Positions 24,091 to 36,340 of a DNA stretch of 64,000 bases are shown one piece after another; position 1 is the first letter of the stretch; each line of letters starts with the position of its first letter. This DNA is from Dermatemys mawii (taxonomy: Eukaryota; Chordata; Testudines; Dermatemydidae). The position numbers and the translations under genes were made by a program. Location of the stretch: contig ML677334.1 of assembly GCA_007922305.1 (NCBI GenBank), positions 55,974,720 to 56,038,719 on the forward strand, given 5' to 3'. The notes beneath the pieces are model-generated. The model saw only the letters and a list, made by a program, of their open reading frames with translations, was not told where the DNA came from and ran no database searches.

Positions 24091-26500
24091 GAATTATTCT
24101 TCCCTATTACATAAGGAGAGGGAAGTGACTGTCTTCTATGCCATCCTACTAATGTATCTCAAGGCTCTTTTAAAGAGACATCATCTAGGTAGCTACCATA
24201 CGGAAGCAGTCCATGAAATCGATGTTGATCATGCCAAGTGAATACTGTAAGAAGAGTCTGAGAATAGCTATTTGGATTTTTAATTAATTTAATTAGGATC
24301 ACTTTTCTGTTATCTTTCTGTGAATATTGTAGCAAATGACTTGACTGGGAATGTATGCATTGCACAAGAATAACAGAAGAGGACTTTTGATTTCATAATT
24401 GCAAAAATTCACAATGGAAACCTGATTATAATCAGTATGACTCACCTGGCAAGAACATAATGGAACATACATATCCAAGCACAACAGGACACATTTCAAA
24501 CACTTACAGTATTGACCAGTAAATATCTGCTGAAATTGTTCTTCAGTAAGGTTTGCATATCATATAAGTTCATCTACATTGTGATGTCTTCACAGACAGT
24601 TCAGAAACAAAAAAAGATGCAGCAATCTTAGACTAAAAGATATAAATATCTTAACAAGCTGGCCTATGCAGACATTCAGGGCAGCAAGGTGGAAAATGAC
24701 ACCTTCTTACTTCCTTTGTGGGTTATCTGCATCATGGGACCCAGAGTAGCTTCCCAGAGACCTGTCCCATGCAGGTGGGCAGGGGATCAGCAGGCAGAGT
24801 TGTGGAATTTCTAGAGCCCTGGCTCTGCCCCTCTCCCCTAAACATGTCAGCAAGCACAACTGAGCTATCATGAGAGGAAACTTTCAAAGCTGGTCTAGGA
24901 AATGGCTGGCACAGCTTTCTTACGCCTTGCTCTATGTGAGGAAGTGAGGAAACTCTGAGTTACAATTCAGTACCTGCTCTGCTCCTGGGATAGGACAATT
25001 ACATGCTGCCCCTTACTTAAAGTAGATTGCAAAGTCTAGTCTAGTCAAGACTAGCCCAGATAAGGAATTCAATACAAATTGTTCATCCAGCTCCATAACA
25101 GAAAGGTACCAGTTATTTCCCATTATCACTTCTCTTTAAACATTTTGCATACTGATTTGTAAGTCTACTTTGCCTTTCTGTAGTAATTTCCACTCCTGAT
25201 TTTCACAGTGGTCTAAAAACATTAATGAATTTAACTTCACAACAAAAGTGAGAGGCAGGCAAAATTCCATTTTACAGGGGGGAAAATAGACACACATGGA
25301 TGTTAAGTGACTTGCCCAGTGGCACAGAGGAAATTAATGGCATAAGTGTGTGTCTACTACTTCCTTAATATGAAGAAAGAAGATGAGCAAGAAGAGGGCT
25401 GGAAAGGTTCGAGGCAGAAGGTCTACAGTGCAGCAATCGCTCTTCACCCTCTCACCCCCATCCCCACTGAGAGAAAGGCTTTAGGGATAACTTTTTTCAG
25501 CAGTAGAATAAAATTCCTTGTGAATAATAGAAGAAAACAATTTTTTCTGAGAGTCTTAGCTATTGTCACAGGAGTGTGTCAGAGTAGATTATACAACCTA
25601 ATGCTGCTCACCCCCAGTTTTGTGATTTAACAACAAAACTATCCTTCCTCTCCCCACAGCTGTCAGATGGTGATAATTTCTGGCCACAGCTGACCAGGGT
25701 GGCTTTGAATCAATGAACTATAGGGGAAAAGCTCTATAGTATATCCTATTACTTAGCCCTCTGAATCATCCATTCCTCCCTAGGCTCAACTTTTTGAATA
25801 TTTTCTTCATGACTGAACATCGGCTTAATTCCCAACAAAAGCTTCTTTTAGTACAAGAGCATAGTGAAAAATGACTACGTTCAAACCATCTTGGATAACC
25901 AACATAATGAGCCAGCGCTGCAATGTTTCACAAATCCGTCATTTTAATAATGAGTAACAGCACAGTCTAAAGAGGGTAGTTCAACTTGAAACCAAGTCAG
26001 AAAACAAAAGGCTGATAAGAGGAATGTTGAATGCGCATAGTCCATATATGAATGCAAGATGATTTTGGAAACAAAACAGAGAATAGAAAAACCAAGCAAC
26101 AGAAATGGCTATGAAGAACAAGAGATTAATTTCATGGCATACTCAGTTACAAAGAGCACCATTGCTAGGAATGGCAAGTAACCGTTCAACAACACTGCTT
26201 GTGATCAGGATTGAGTAAGCTAATAAATTCAAACCTGGACCACGTTAATATTTTAATAATAGGATGAAGCAGTGGAATTCATATCCAGATCTCAACTCCT
26301 TCAGAAGTATAGGATGCTTAGGTCCCAGGATTCAGTGTGGTACCTTGGGGATGACGCCATGACTGACGTGTGGGATCTCCACTATGCATTCCCTGGTTCA
26401 AACACAGAGTGAGGTTTGTATAACGCAAACCAAAGTTCACATTAACATGAACCAGGTTCCAGTTGGGTAGATGACTTGACTGTTTGCTTGAAGAACTTAC
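24091..26500. other. Anonymous gene-free stretch
   Basis: Apart from the SINE fragment at 25235-25345, nothing is recognised. Reading frames are short and uninformative. Confidence 0.4.
25235..25345 (-). repeat. MIR-type SINE fragment
   Basis: The text CCATTTTACAGGGGGGAAAA, then TTAAGTGACTTGCCCAGTGGC and CACAGAGG, is the reverse-orientation core of a MIR SINE (fraction around 'cccattttacagatgagg...ttgcccaaggtcacac'). It is diverged and truncated at both ends. Confidence 0.65.
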
Positions 26501-26509
26501 TACTGGTTG

Positions 26510-27480
26510 CAGAGAGTTTGAGATAGATGTCTGGTCCCAGTCATGTTCTGGTAAAGGGGGTCACCTACCACAGATGCCACCTCATAGTCAAACAACTCAT
26601 GGCAGGTTCTCTCCTTTCCTGACACCCTCCAATTGACTGCCACTCTGGTCTCATGGTGATCTGCCCCTTCTGAGATTCAGCTCTCCAGCCTCGTTACACA
26701 TTTTATGTTCAGCCCTTTTAGATTATATACAGTCCATCAGGGGTAGCCCTCTGGATAAGGCAAGGGGCTTCAGGTCTTCCCCCCAGGAGGCGGGGAAGAG
26801 GGAGAGGCATAATTTTGCCCATAATATACAAACTCTGCATCATATGGAAGGGGTTAAGCAGCTGCTCTGGGGTCAGGCAGCCTCACCCTGCCACACCTGC
26901 AAAACATGCATGGCTTGGAGGAGGAGCTCAACAGGAAAGCAGCCCAGCTCAGGAGGATAGCAGACAGTAGAGGTGAACTGGGCTGTACTCTGAGAAGGTG
27001 CACTGCCAGAACTATTGTGCTCTAGCTGTGGCAATGATGCTGAATTAAAAGGGAAGAGACTTGGGAGTCTCAGAAGGTCTGAGACTTTATCTTTGATTCC
27101 AAGTACTTTGCCTGTCGGGAAAGAGGAGTCTGCCAGGAAGGCAGCAAAATAGAACTTTGGGGGTGCAGGACTTAGCATTTTACAATGGGCCCTGGACTTG
27201 AATCCAGCAGAGAGGGTGGGCCAGGTTCCCCTACCAACTCATAGAGGGTGCCAAAGACAGAAGATGACCCCTCATAGGGGGAGGTGTCTAGGAGAAAGCA
27301 AGCCTTGAGGTCAGAGGAGTCAAATGGCAATATTATAGACTGGAATAGTGCTTTTCAACATAAAACTTCCTAACTTTAGAACCAAAGACAGTTGAAGATC
27401 CAGCACACTTTTTATTTACTTATTTGGGTCTCTTTGTTATGAGTTGTCAAATGACAATTCAAAATCCCACTTGTGGCCAG
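26510..27480. repeat. Possible retroelement-derived repeat
   Basis: This GC-richer block (for example AAGGCAAGGGGCTTCAGG near 26758 and CTTGGAGGAGGAGCTCAACAGG near 26912) contrasts with its AT-rich flanks. It reads like an old long interspersed repeat I have met in turtle sequences. I see no clear termini, target-site duplication or coding domain, so the call is weak. Confidence 0.25.
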
Positions 27481-28654
27481 CAGTCAGCAGGGTACAGCAC
27501 CTGATGTCTCTTAAGGTTTTTGCTTGGGCTCCTTTGATAACAAGAATTCACTGCATTCAACACACTTTATCAGAGGCAGTGGGAAAAGTCTGCAGGCTAC
27601 TGTCTTCACAAAGAAAATCTCTAGTTACTATTTCTCTGTTTCTTTTTTCCATCTCTTTATTCCTATCTCGAGAGCTTCTTTCACTAGGTCTTCCTGACAC
27701 TTGCCCTTTCACCCCTTAGTTCCTCTCTCCTTGGTTGTCCATCTTTTTAAGCAAAAATATAGTCTAGGTAGCAGAAGACCTGGTTTTTGGAACTCTAGTG
27801 AAAGCCATTTTTCCCTCTCAGGACTTGCCCCATCTCCCACTCTGAGCTTTTTCTGCACAGCCCTTGTCTGTTTTTTTCTTTCACCTCATCGAAGGCTTAG
27901 CTCTTCAAAGTAGATTTTCCTTTCAGCCCCTGCAGCAAGAAAGATGCAGCATTAGGCTATAGCTTTATTTTATTGATCTCTTGCAGCTGTAATAGAGAAT
28001 ATTCCTTTACTATTACAGCAGATTTGCCTACGCTTCAGACCAAACTAGTAAATCACAAAAAATAATAGCGTTAAACACATCGAATATCTTTGTATGGCAC
28101 TTTTTCCATGCTGTGTCTTTTCTCCTTTCATATGACCCTGTTTATTCTCTGGCACTGTTCCCTCAGAGTTTTACAATGAAAGGCATATAGAAAGTCTAGG
28201 TTATTTGCAGCTGGAGCACCCCTAACTGCAAGTTGTCTCTCACAGGAAATTCTGAGGTATTTGCAATATCTTAAAATTATAGGATTCCCAGAGGGGGAAA
28301 ATTGAGATAGCTCAATTGATTTCAATGGAGTGAGGCTGCTTTACTGATGCTGAAGTTCTGCTCAAGCAGCTTGGTCAATGCACAGGTGAAAAAACATCTC
28401 AACTGCCCTCTCTTCCCTACAACTGGGTAGGCTGGTACTGATGATAGTAGTAATGGATCTTGTTAAGCCAGGAGCTTGAATGCCAGACTCCTGTGAAAGT
28501 AAGAGGGGTAGACACAGATGTCCCAGCCAGGAGATGTGAACCCTCCCTAAGGGTCCCTGGTCTGGTTTAATTTGTTCCTCCCTACTGCTCAATGATAGAG
28601 CTAAATAGGCTTCATCAGGAGACTTTTCTTATGTTCAGCACTCAATAAGACCTG
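27481..28654. other. Anonymous gene-free stretch
   Basis: No gene or element is recognised. A pyrimidine-rich patch lies at about 27610-27730. Confidence 0.4.
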
Positions 28655-29363
28655 AAATCACTTGTGGTGGGGCAAGTGTTTCTGCCCAGCCTGCTGAGAG
28701 CTTAAAAAAAAAATCACTAAGAGACTGACCCACTGAGGTCACAGCAGAGAGGCAGGTGGCAGTAGGAGATGACTGATGGGTGGCTGGCAAATGTGGCAAG
28801 CAGTTGGCTGGCAGGAGACAGCGAGCAGTTGGCTGGAGGCAGACAGCAAGGAACAGCAGCTGGCGAGGTGGCCAGCCAGAACAAGTGCTCAGATGGTGGA
28901 GCAAGCCAGGTGTTTCTTCCCCAGGTGGGAGGTGAACTCACACAGATGCACTTCTGAACCCTGGGTCCTCACTGATCAAAGACAACCACTGTGAGTGGGG
29001 TATGGTCAGGGAGCAGAGGGGGACACAGAAAAAGAACTTTTGGTTGTAGAACTCAAGAACATGAGGCAGAAGACACTGCCCCGTGCACAGTGGGGTGGGT
29101 CTCTTGCTCAGGGTTTTATGATTATGAATCCTGCTTGTGGCATTTTCCCTAAATTAATGTCAGGTGACTTCCCTCCATTCATTTAAAGTTTCTTTTCTAC
29201 CCTCAGGCTCTGTGCTTGTGAGTGGGGAAGTACTGCCTCTCCGAGACGCCCAGGGGTGGTGTGTAATTTTCCCAGGTTGCTGGGTGGGGGCTTGAGCCGA
29301 TTCTGTGTTGTATTATTGAACCTGGCCCTGGTTGCTTCCAGCTCCGCCTGGCAGAAGGGCTAC
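28655..29363 (+). mobile_element. Retroviral-type LTR relic
   Basis: The 3' part is diagnostic in layout: GGTTTTATGATTATGAATCC, then CATTTAAAGTTTCTTTTCTAC, CTCAGGCTCTGTGCTTGTGAG, GGGGAAGTACTGCCTC, CACCCAGG-like blocks, TGTGTTGTATTATTGAACC and GGCAGAAGGGCTAC. This matches the R/U5 end of a common turtle retroviral or gypsy-type LTR. The 5' boundary is uncertain, and I found no target-site duplication. No gag, pol or env coding sequence adjoins it, so it is a solo or fragmentary LTR. Confidence 0.5.
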
Positions 29364-30091
29364 GCATGTATGGGTGTGAGGCAGCAGAGCTATCCTTTCA
29401 GTCCTGGGAGTAGCACCATCAACTCATGTCTCAGGCATAGGAGTGGGATAATGTGGGGAAGGCTCCACTGCATTCATCCTGTGTGTGGAGATGACTTCAG
29501 TCCACAGAAGTGTCAATCCAAACTTTAAATGTACCCTTCCTGTGTGGAAAGTACAGCAGCCTCACTTCCTCCCTTTCCACAGGTATCCTGCAGAGGAAAT
29601 GCCCTAGAGTTCTGGGTGCAGTGCCTGGGCTCGGACGGTGTGGTGGAACAAAGGAAGCCCTGCAACAGCTCAGTCATGAGATAATACAGCTTAGAGCTAC
29701 ACTGCCCCCTCTCATACTGAGCAGCTGCAGGAGGACTTAGCCAGTGGAGCTATAACAACAGGAGAGGGGGCCTTCATGATATAGTTCCTTTCTTCACATG
29801 AGGAGGGGTCTCTTATCTACAGATTACAGGGATTCGCAGATTGAGGAGGGGGCGCTAGCTTCAAACTCCATGGTCCCCCAAACCAAAAGGCCCATTATGA
29901 CCATTCAATTTAGTTCTAAATATGCATGAATAATAATTGCCTCACCTATTGCAGGTATCACATAAGAAGTAAATCTTATGAAGGCAATGGGTGATCTACT
30001 TTAATATGTACAATGGGCACATTGATCAATGGGTGATCTACCTGAATGTGTACATCTACTTTAATGTGTAATATCTGCCTAGGAAAACAGT
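29364..30091. other. Anonymous stretch with a short tandem duplication
   Basis: No gene is recognised. At 29990-30080 the words ATGGGTGATCTAC and ATGTGTA recur two or three times, an imperfect local duplication. Confidence 0.4.
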
Positions 30092-30368
30092 GAGGTCTGG
30101 TCTACACTACAGACCTATGTAGGTATAATGATGTTGTTCAGGGTGTGTGAAAAATCCACACCCTGAGTGGTGTCGTTATACCAACCTAGCCCTCCATGTA
30201 AACAGCGTTAACAGGAGAGCTTCTCCTGCCTCTCTTGGAGGTAGATTAACTACACGGAGGGGAGAGCTCTCTCCTTTTGGCCTACAGCCCTAGAGCATCT
30301 TAATTTAAGCGCTACAGCAGCATAGCTGCACCGATGCAGTGTTTTAAGTGTAGAGTAGACCTGTCTGG
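30092..30368. mobile_element. Hairpin-rich miniature DNA element
   Basis: The left end GGTCTGGTCTACACTACAGACC and the right end GTGTAGAGTAGACCTGTCTGG are diverged inverted repeats. Inside, TCAGGGTGTG (30138-30147) pairs perfectly with CACACCCTGA (30157-30166), and pairing extends outward to about 26 bp with mismatches. Further paired blocks (GGAGAGCTTCTCC and GGGGAGAGCTCTCTCC) follow. This matches a very abundant turtle/crocodilian miniature element. No protein is encoded. Confidence 0.65.
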
Positions 30369-33300
30369 AGATACTGCTTGTGAAACTGAGGAGGGAGGAA
30401 GAGGAGGACTGCCCTCCACCTTTTGTAGCTATTCACACCCAGGCAAAATGAGTGTAAATCAGAATGGTAGCATTTTATACTCACTCGGCACTGGGTAAAT
30501 GCCATGGGAGCTGAATGGAAGGCTGTCATTCTATTCAAAGTGAGAAGTGCCAAATGTCTTAATTTTACAGAATGCAGGGTATTACCCAAGGGAAAAACAC
30601 ATATACACACCGTGTGACCCTTCACACAAACCTATAAGGACACTGAACAAGTAGTTACAATTACAGGACCACAGAATGCAGAAGGTTCTGACCCACCATC
30701 CGATGAAAACCTTTCACATCTTTAATAACTTATGAGTAAGGATCTCACCAATCGATAGGCAGGACTTCTGTACAAGTTTGCCCAGAGCACTTTTTTCTTT
30801 CTTGGTGAACTGTGACAGCAGTAAAAAGTACATTGTGTATAAATCACCTCATGGAGGAAATTCCATCACATCTTTGGCAGCATGACCTGTGACATGTTTA
30901 GGAACAAGAAAAAACAGTGTTATTAATATTGTAACATTTTACTCTCAAATCTTCTTTGATGCTCATTATTTCCATCTTAAACATCAAATTTGAGCCACAA
31001 TTTAAAGAGAGCGCAGAAAATTCTCAGGCTTTAGGATTTTACCATTACTATTTAGAAATAAGAAACAATGTAACAGCTCTGCTACAGCAAAAGGTAATGG
31101 AAGGATAGAAAGAGGGATATTGAAATGTTATTCCTTAGGTCTCTGAGCAACTTTTGGTACTCTCCCTCAGTAATCAGAACCAGCAATCTAACCTGAAAAA
31201 ATGGCTGAAATTGCAACAAGATTTGTCTCTTCTGTATTCAAACCAGCATTATACCATGTATTACTGAATCTCCATAAAACACATGAAACACAGCAGAGAC
31301 AGAAGGAACAGGGAGAAAGAGAGGGAAAAGTCTTCTTTAATGTGCTCTTGACTTTTCCTTTTGGTTTCTTAGCAATGTGATTTTGGCAGTGATGATCCTG
31401 TTGGTCTCAAAGCTCTCTGCACTTTGCAACAAGAGATGCAACTGTTGGATCATGGTAGCATAAAGAGGTAATACCTGTACCGTTGTTTGGATTTTTTAGA
31501 CTGTGTGAGAGGCTAAGGTCCCAAAGTATTCGAACAGACTGTTCAACTGGTTACTATTATTACTGTTATTATTAAGAATCTTCTTAATCTTGCTAGACAA
31601 GGATTTTTCTGGCCTGTGCAGAAAGGCTAAAATACATAGAGCAATTGCTACCATGTAGTTAATGTACCTTTATTACCTATGAAACAAAAGGGCTGATAGA
31701 AGCAATTCATGCATAAGGGTATAGTCCTGGCCTCACTGAATGGAAAACTTCCTCTGACTTCATCTCATGTTTCCAGTTATATAAATCAGAGTTAATTACA
31801 GGTATCAAAAATGAGACTTGTACTGTAACTGTGTGATTAGTGTACTTGTGTCATGAGGTGTGTCCATTTCAAATGCTGCAGTTGTTGTTACAGGAAGTCA
31901 TTATATATAGGCATATTTAAGAGCTATGTTGAGCTCCTGTATCCTCCAAAATTTTACTGCATTCATAGCTGAGAGGGAAAAGCAGGTGGTGGTGGAGAAC
32001 CACCGGGACTTGGCATCGGCAGGAAGGTCCCCTTTTATGGTAGGGGCCAGGCCTGCTCCCATTGAAATCAATGGGATCTTTGCCATTGTCTTCAAAGAAT
32101 GCCAAATCATGGCACTTAATGAGGAGATGGGGATTGTTACATTTAGGCAAGAGGATGAAAAGAGGTTTTCCTGCATGGAGGGGATTCCATTCAGTTCCCT
32201 CCTGCTCCATTTGTCTGAACTGATTCCCTATTCAGGAACTTTCATATCTAGCTTCCCACCCTGAGGAGTACAGTGAAAGGTCTGTCTACCTCGGCAGGCG
32301 AAGCAACTTCTGGGGAAGACATTTGAGGTAAGGAAAGTTGTCTCATTGTAATCTCATCCAGCCCTAGCTCAAAGGGAATCTGATTTATGGCCCAGCTTGA
32401 AACCCAGCTGCAAAATGGAAACAATTACAATAGATTTTATACAGCATCATTCCTACAGAACATGAGAGAACTCTGCCCAGCAGGTTACAATCTATGCTCA
32501 CAAACACAAATGTACTTGGTTACTATGGGCCATGCAGGAAACACCTGAACCTATGGTAGGGCAGGAATGAAAGATGGGAAAAAACAGCCAAGTTTCAGAG
32601 ACCTCAACTCTGATGAGGGAAATGGAGAAGGATCAAGGGGTAAGAGTTAATGATTCTGCTAGAAAAAAAAAGCATAGGCCAGAGAGAACAGATGTCTCTT
32701 GAGATGGGATATTGAAAAAGCCAATTAGTGACAGAAAGGCTGCTCCAGATGGTCGAAGGAACGAGGGAGAAGAATCAACCACCCACTGTTGAGAGACGAG
32801 GAGGGAAAAGAGACAGAAAGTAGTCTCGTAAATGCAGAGAATACAGTCCTATGCTAGATTTTAGGGAGAAGAACTTGTTATCTGTGGGTTTTACTTGGTA
32901 AAATAAACAGTTTTGACTGACTGTAAGCTTTAAGTTTTTGCACTGAAATTCTCAAGCATCTCCTCACACCCCGAAACAGATTTTGTTTTCTCCTGTACTT
33001 TGTGTTGAGGCTACAAGTGACTTCTCTGTCAGCACATTTGTGAAATATTCCTGCAAGACAGTACACGATGTGCCTGAGCAAAACTTGCAAGCAAATCAAC
33101 CAAATGATACATAGTTCCTCTTCACCTTGTATGCTATGGTATCTCTGACCAACTTCCACAAAAGAAGAGTACACGATTATCTCTTTTGTGCGAAGCCATT
33201 GCAGTAGGAATGAGAGATGTAGCAACTTGTGGAATCCCAGCAGTTTATGAATGATGCATGAAATGAAGTCTCCTCCTGCTTGGTGCACAGAGGGAATATC

Positions 33301-34172
33301 AGACAGAGCTGTGAGATCACTGCTGGGCTGGGCTGTTTGATGTAATATTCCCTTCCGATGCAGTCAGGAAACACTACCAACTCCAGATGTCTCATAGTAA
33401 ATGCACAGAAATGAAAAAAGATTTTAAATTGTTTTAGGGTTTTTTTCCTTCCCTTGCTGCCCCGCCCCCTTCTAAAGTCTATGGCTACAAAGAATGGTTG
33501 GGAGTAAAGAGCACTTCCTCTAGCACACAATCCTCTCATCATGCTTAAAAATGACTGTATCTGTATCCTTTTGGGGGAAGAAGTTGATCTGTTTTACAAC
33601 CTTTCCTCATTTAAGGGAAGTTTGAGAGGAAAGAGGAGGGAGTTAACTGGATAAATATAATGGAATGTGACCTTCTTACTAGTGAAACCAATAAAATTAT
33701 CTCCTGAGAGTGCTGAATGGTAGTAAAGGGATCAGAGGAACAGCAGTAGCCATTTCTGAGGCATGAGGAAGAAGCTGTCTTCTTCTCAGTAACCTCCCTG
33801 TGCTGCTACTCCAGATGTAAAGCTGAGGGCTAGCAGTAATAAGTGGTACATAAGGATTAAAGTACTAATTAGGCCTGCATAGTAACACATATCCAAACTA
33901 ATCACCATCACTGATCGTTATGAAGACAAGAGGCATCTTTCCATTTACTTCATTGATTTAAATAGGCTTTGGATCAGATACTTGCTGTAAAAGGTCTATT
34001 TTATGCTTGGCTTATACTAAAGACTTCCAAACTCACCTTCATCAAAAGCCTGTTTGCAAAAACTGAGGTATAGACTGGTAGTGGAATACTGAATATTTCC
34101 CTTCTCTTTTGCATTTGAGCACAACCAACGTCACTGGGTACCAAAAGCAGAAACCTAACAATTGCTTATATA
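30369..34172. other. Mostly anonymous stretch
   Basis: No gene is recognised. A weak copy of the short dispersed family lies at 30415-30510. The plus frame 31926-32264 and minus frames 32878-33288 and 33177-33542 are over 110 codons but carry no recognisable domain. The first covers text ('CCCATTGAAATCAATGGGATC') common in amniote repeats. Confidence 0.4.
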
Positions 34173-35129
34173 CAGTAACTCCTCACTTAAGGTTGTAGTT
34201 ATGTTTCTGAAAAATGCGACTTTAAACAAAATGATGTTAAGTGAATCCAATTTCCCCATAAGAATTAATGTAAATGAGGGGGTTAGGTTCCAGGGAAATA
34301 TATATATATATATACACATACACACACAGAGTATAAGTTTTAAACAAACAATTTAATACTGGTCCACAGTGATGATGATTGTGAAGCATGATTGAGATGG
34401 AGGAGTCAGAGGGTGGGATATTTCCCAGGGAATGCCTTACTGCTAAATGATGAACTAGCAATTGGCTGAACCCTCAAAGGTTAACTCTCACATTCTACAA
34501 GGCAGCAGGAAAGGAGGGAGGGCAGACAGAGACAGACACACACACCGGATGTGTGTATGTGAGAGAGATGCACATTTCCCCGTTGAGTACACTACCTTAT
34601 TAATTAGATCAGCTTGCTGAGACCAGCTGCTGCCAGCATGCTCCCTCCATCCTGAATCCTGTCGTGTGTCTTCTCCTGCTCTATGGAAGATGGGATAAGT
34701 GGGGTGCAGGATCAGTGGGGAGGGGGACACCCTGACATTAGCCCACCTCTTCCTCCCCTCCACCCACACACAGCAAGCAGGAGTCTCAGGGAGCAGCTCC
34801 AAGGCAGAGGGCAGAAGCAGCACATGGCAGTGGAAGGAGGGACAGCTGAACTACTGGCAATTGATAGCCTGCTGGGCAGCTGCTGCACAGGGAACTTAGG
34901 GGATGGGGGAGCTGATAGGGAGGCTGCTGGTCTACCTTGGTTCCAAACCCCCATCAGCTAGCTACCACCAACGGGCTGCTCTTTCGTCAAGCAGTGGACA
35001 AAGCGAGGGGCTGCCAAACAACATTAGAAGGGAGCATTGCACAACTTTAAACAAGCATGCGCCCTAATTAATCAGCAACGTAACAACGAAACAATGTTAA
35101 CCGGGATGACTTTAGGTGAGGAGTTACTG
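34173..35129. mobile_element. Tigger/pogo-like non-autonomous DNA transposon, complete
   Basis: Terminal inverted repeats are CAGTAACTCCTCACTTAA at 34173-34190 and TTAGGTGAGGAGTTACTG at 35112-35129, with one mismatch. TATA lies immediately outside both ends, consistent with the TA target duplication of Tc1/mariner-type transposition. The 957-bp interior has a (TA)n/(CA)n microsatellite at 34302-34328 and GC-rich blocks but no transposase, so it must have been moved in trans. Frames of 60-110 codons inside it are not genes. CAGT tips and TA duplication place it with the pogo/Tigger group. Confidence 0.85.
34302..34328. repeat. (TA)n then (CA)n microsatellite
   Basis: Alternating TATATATA passes into ACACATACACACACA inside the Tigger-like element. 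It is a likely length-variable site. Confidence 0.8.
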
Positions 35130-35390
35130 TATATTCATTCTCTCAGACTGCAAACCACCACAGCCACATCACACTGTACACACAAGCGTCATTGGCCATC
35201 AATCTTACTCTGTTTTGTGGTCTTCACGCAGCCTGGAGAAGCACGTCATACTGCCTCCCTTCCACTCAACAACATCATCGAACCACACTTACCGCAGGTG
35301 CATCCCTGCCCCAGCACCAGTTTCTGTGAAACTTGCTTCAGCAAACTTCCTCTGCTCTTTTGGATGAGTGGTGGAAAACTGAACAGTAGC

Positions 35391-36014
35391 TCAGTGGCCT
35401 GTCATTGAATTTTTCATCATCCACTTCCCAGTGATCAGAAATGTGTCAATCTCACAACTGACTGACACAATTTGGTAGTCCCAAAGTAGAGAATGAATCA
35501 TCTTCTTGCCCCATGAAGAACAAGAGTGGAAGTGGGTGAAATTTTTGGGTTTTCTTGGTGTTAACTCAGAGTTTCTGACTTTGGGGACCTGAAACTCAAA
35601 ATAAACCTCAAGGATTGTTAACAAAACCTGCCAGACTCCCTGACACGAACAACTCTTCCCCCACCAGTCTATGCAAAGTGTAGTTGCTAGATCACCTTCC
35701 TTATCTATCACTTTCTTATTATAGATCTGACTACTATCACCTGACACATGTTCATTTTCATCATCTGCGTCAGATGCCACCAGCAGAAGGTTTCTTTTTT
35801 GGTGGTTCGGGATCTGTAGTTTCTGTATCAGGTATGAAAGCATTCTCTGTACCTCATCACACTCAGATTTTGGAAGCTGCTCAGAGTGGCAGGAGCTCAG
35901 GCCCCTCTGGAACCAGCCCTGCACTGCAGCGCTGCCTAGGAGCAGCGGGCTAGAGCGCTCGGTGCGGCGTGCTGAGGCTAAGGGGGAAGGGCTGGGGGAG
36001 CCAGCCAGGCCCAC
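35391..36014 (-). other. Unrecognised 207-codon open frame
   Basis: This is the longest ATG-started frame in the window. The predicted protein has a Ser/Arg-rich start, a polar middle with an acidic patch (ASDADDENEH, about residues 79-88), then a segment with WWGK and LLTILEVYFEF, and a basic stretch (TPRKPKNF). No known domain, signal peptide or membrane segment is apparent. The first third lies in GC-rich sequence (35880-36010) and the rest in AT-richer DNA. It is bounded by the Tigger-like element and SINE/tandem repeats, so a decayed repeat ORF or a chance frame is as likely as a gene. Confidence 0.2.
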
Positions 36015-36039
36015 CCCTGTGCTATATGCTCTGCAGTGT

Positions 36040-36112
36040 TACAGGAAGGACCGACCCCTGCCCCTGCCCCGAAGACCTTACAATTGAAAAAGACAAATAG
36101 ATGAACAGGCCT
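36040..36112 (-). repeat. MIR/CORE-type SINE fragment
   Basis: CCCCGAAGACCTTACAATTG followed by AAAAAGACAAATAGATGAACAGG matches the reverse-orientation part of a reptilian SINE ('ccaaagagcttacaatctaaatagacaagac'). It is truncated. Confidence 0.5.
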
Positions 36113-36134
36113 ATGTGGGGGAGGTGAACATGAT

Positions 36135-36225
36135 ACAGTATATGTAATAATTAGGACTGTTGATTAATCACAGTTAACTCACACAATCACCTCAAATTTA
36201 ACTGTGATTAAAAAAAATCACCTAG
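36135..36225. repeat. GATTAATC-type interspersed repeat start
   Basis: GGACTGTTGATTAATCACAG, then TTAACTCACACAATC and ACTGTGATTAAAAAAAATCAC, is the recognisable beginning of a common turtle repeat rich in GATTAATCGC words. The remainder is too diverged to trace. Confidence 0.45.
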
Positions 36226-36340
36226 CACAATCTGGGCATTACAGCAAAGGAGAGAATACTCTTGATTTATAGTGGTGAGTGCAAGTCAAAATGCAACCTT
36301 AAGTATGAAGCCACTAGTGTATCTTTACAATACTTGATAT

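Noticed and set aside
31926..32264. 112-codon plus frame
   Set aside because: It contains common amniote repeat text around CCCATTGAAATCAATGGG and is matched by equally long frames on the opposite strand.
35880..36060. Possible CpG-island promoter
   Set aside because: GC-rich but short, with few CpG dinucleotides, and adjoining repeat sequence. There is no transcript evidence.
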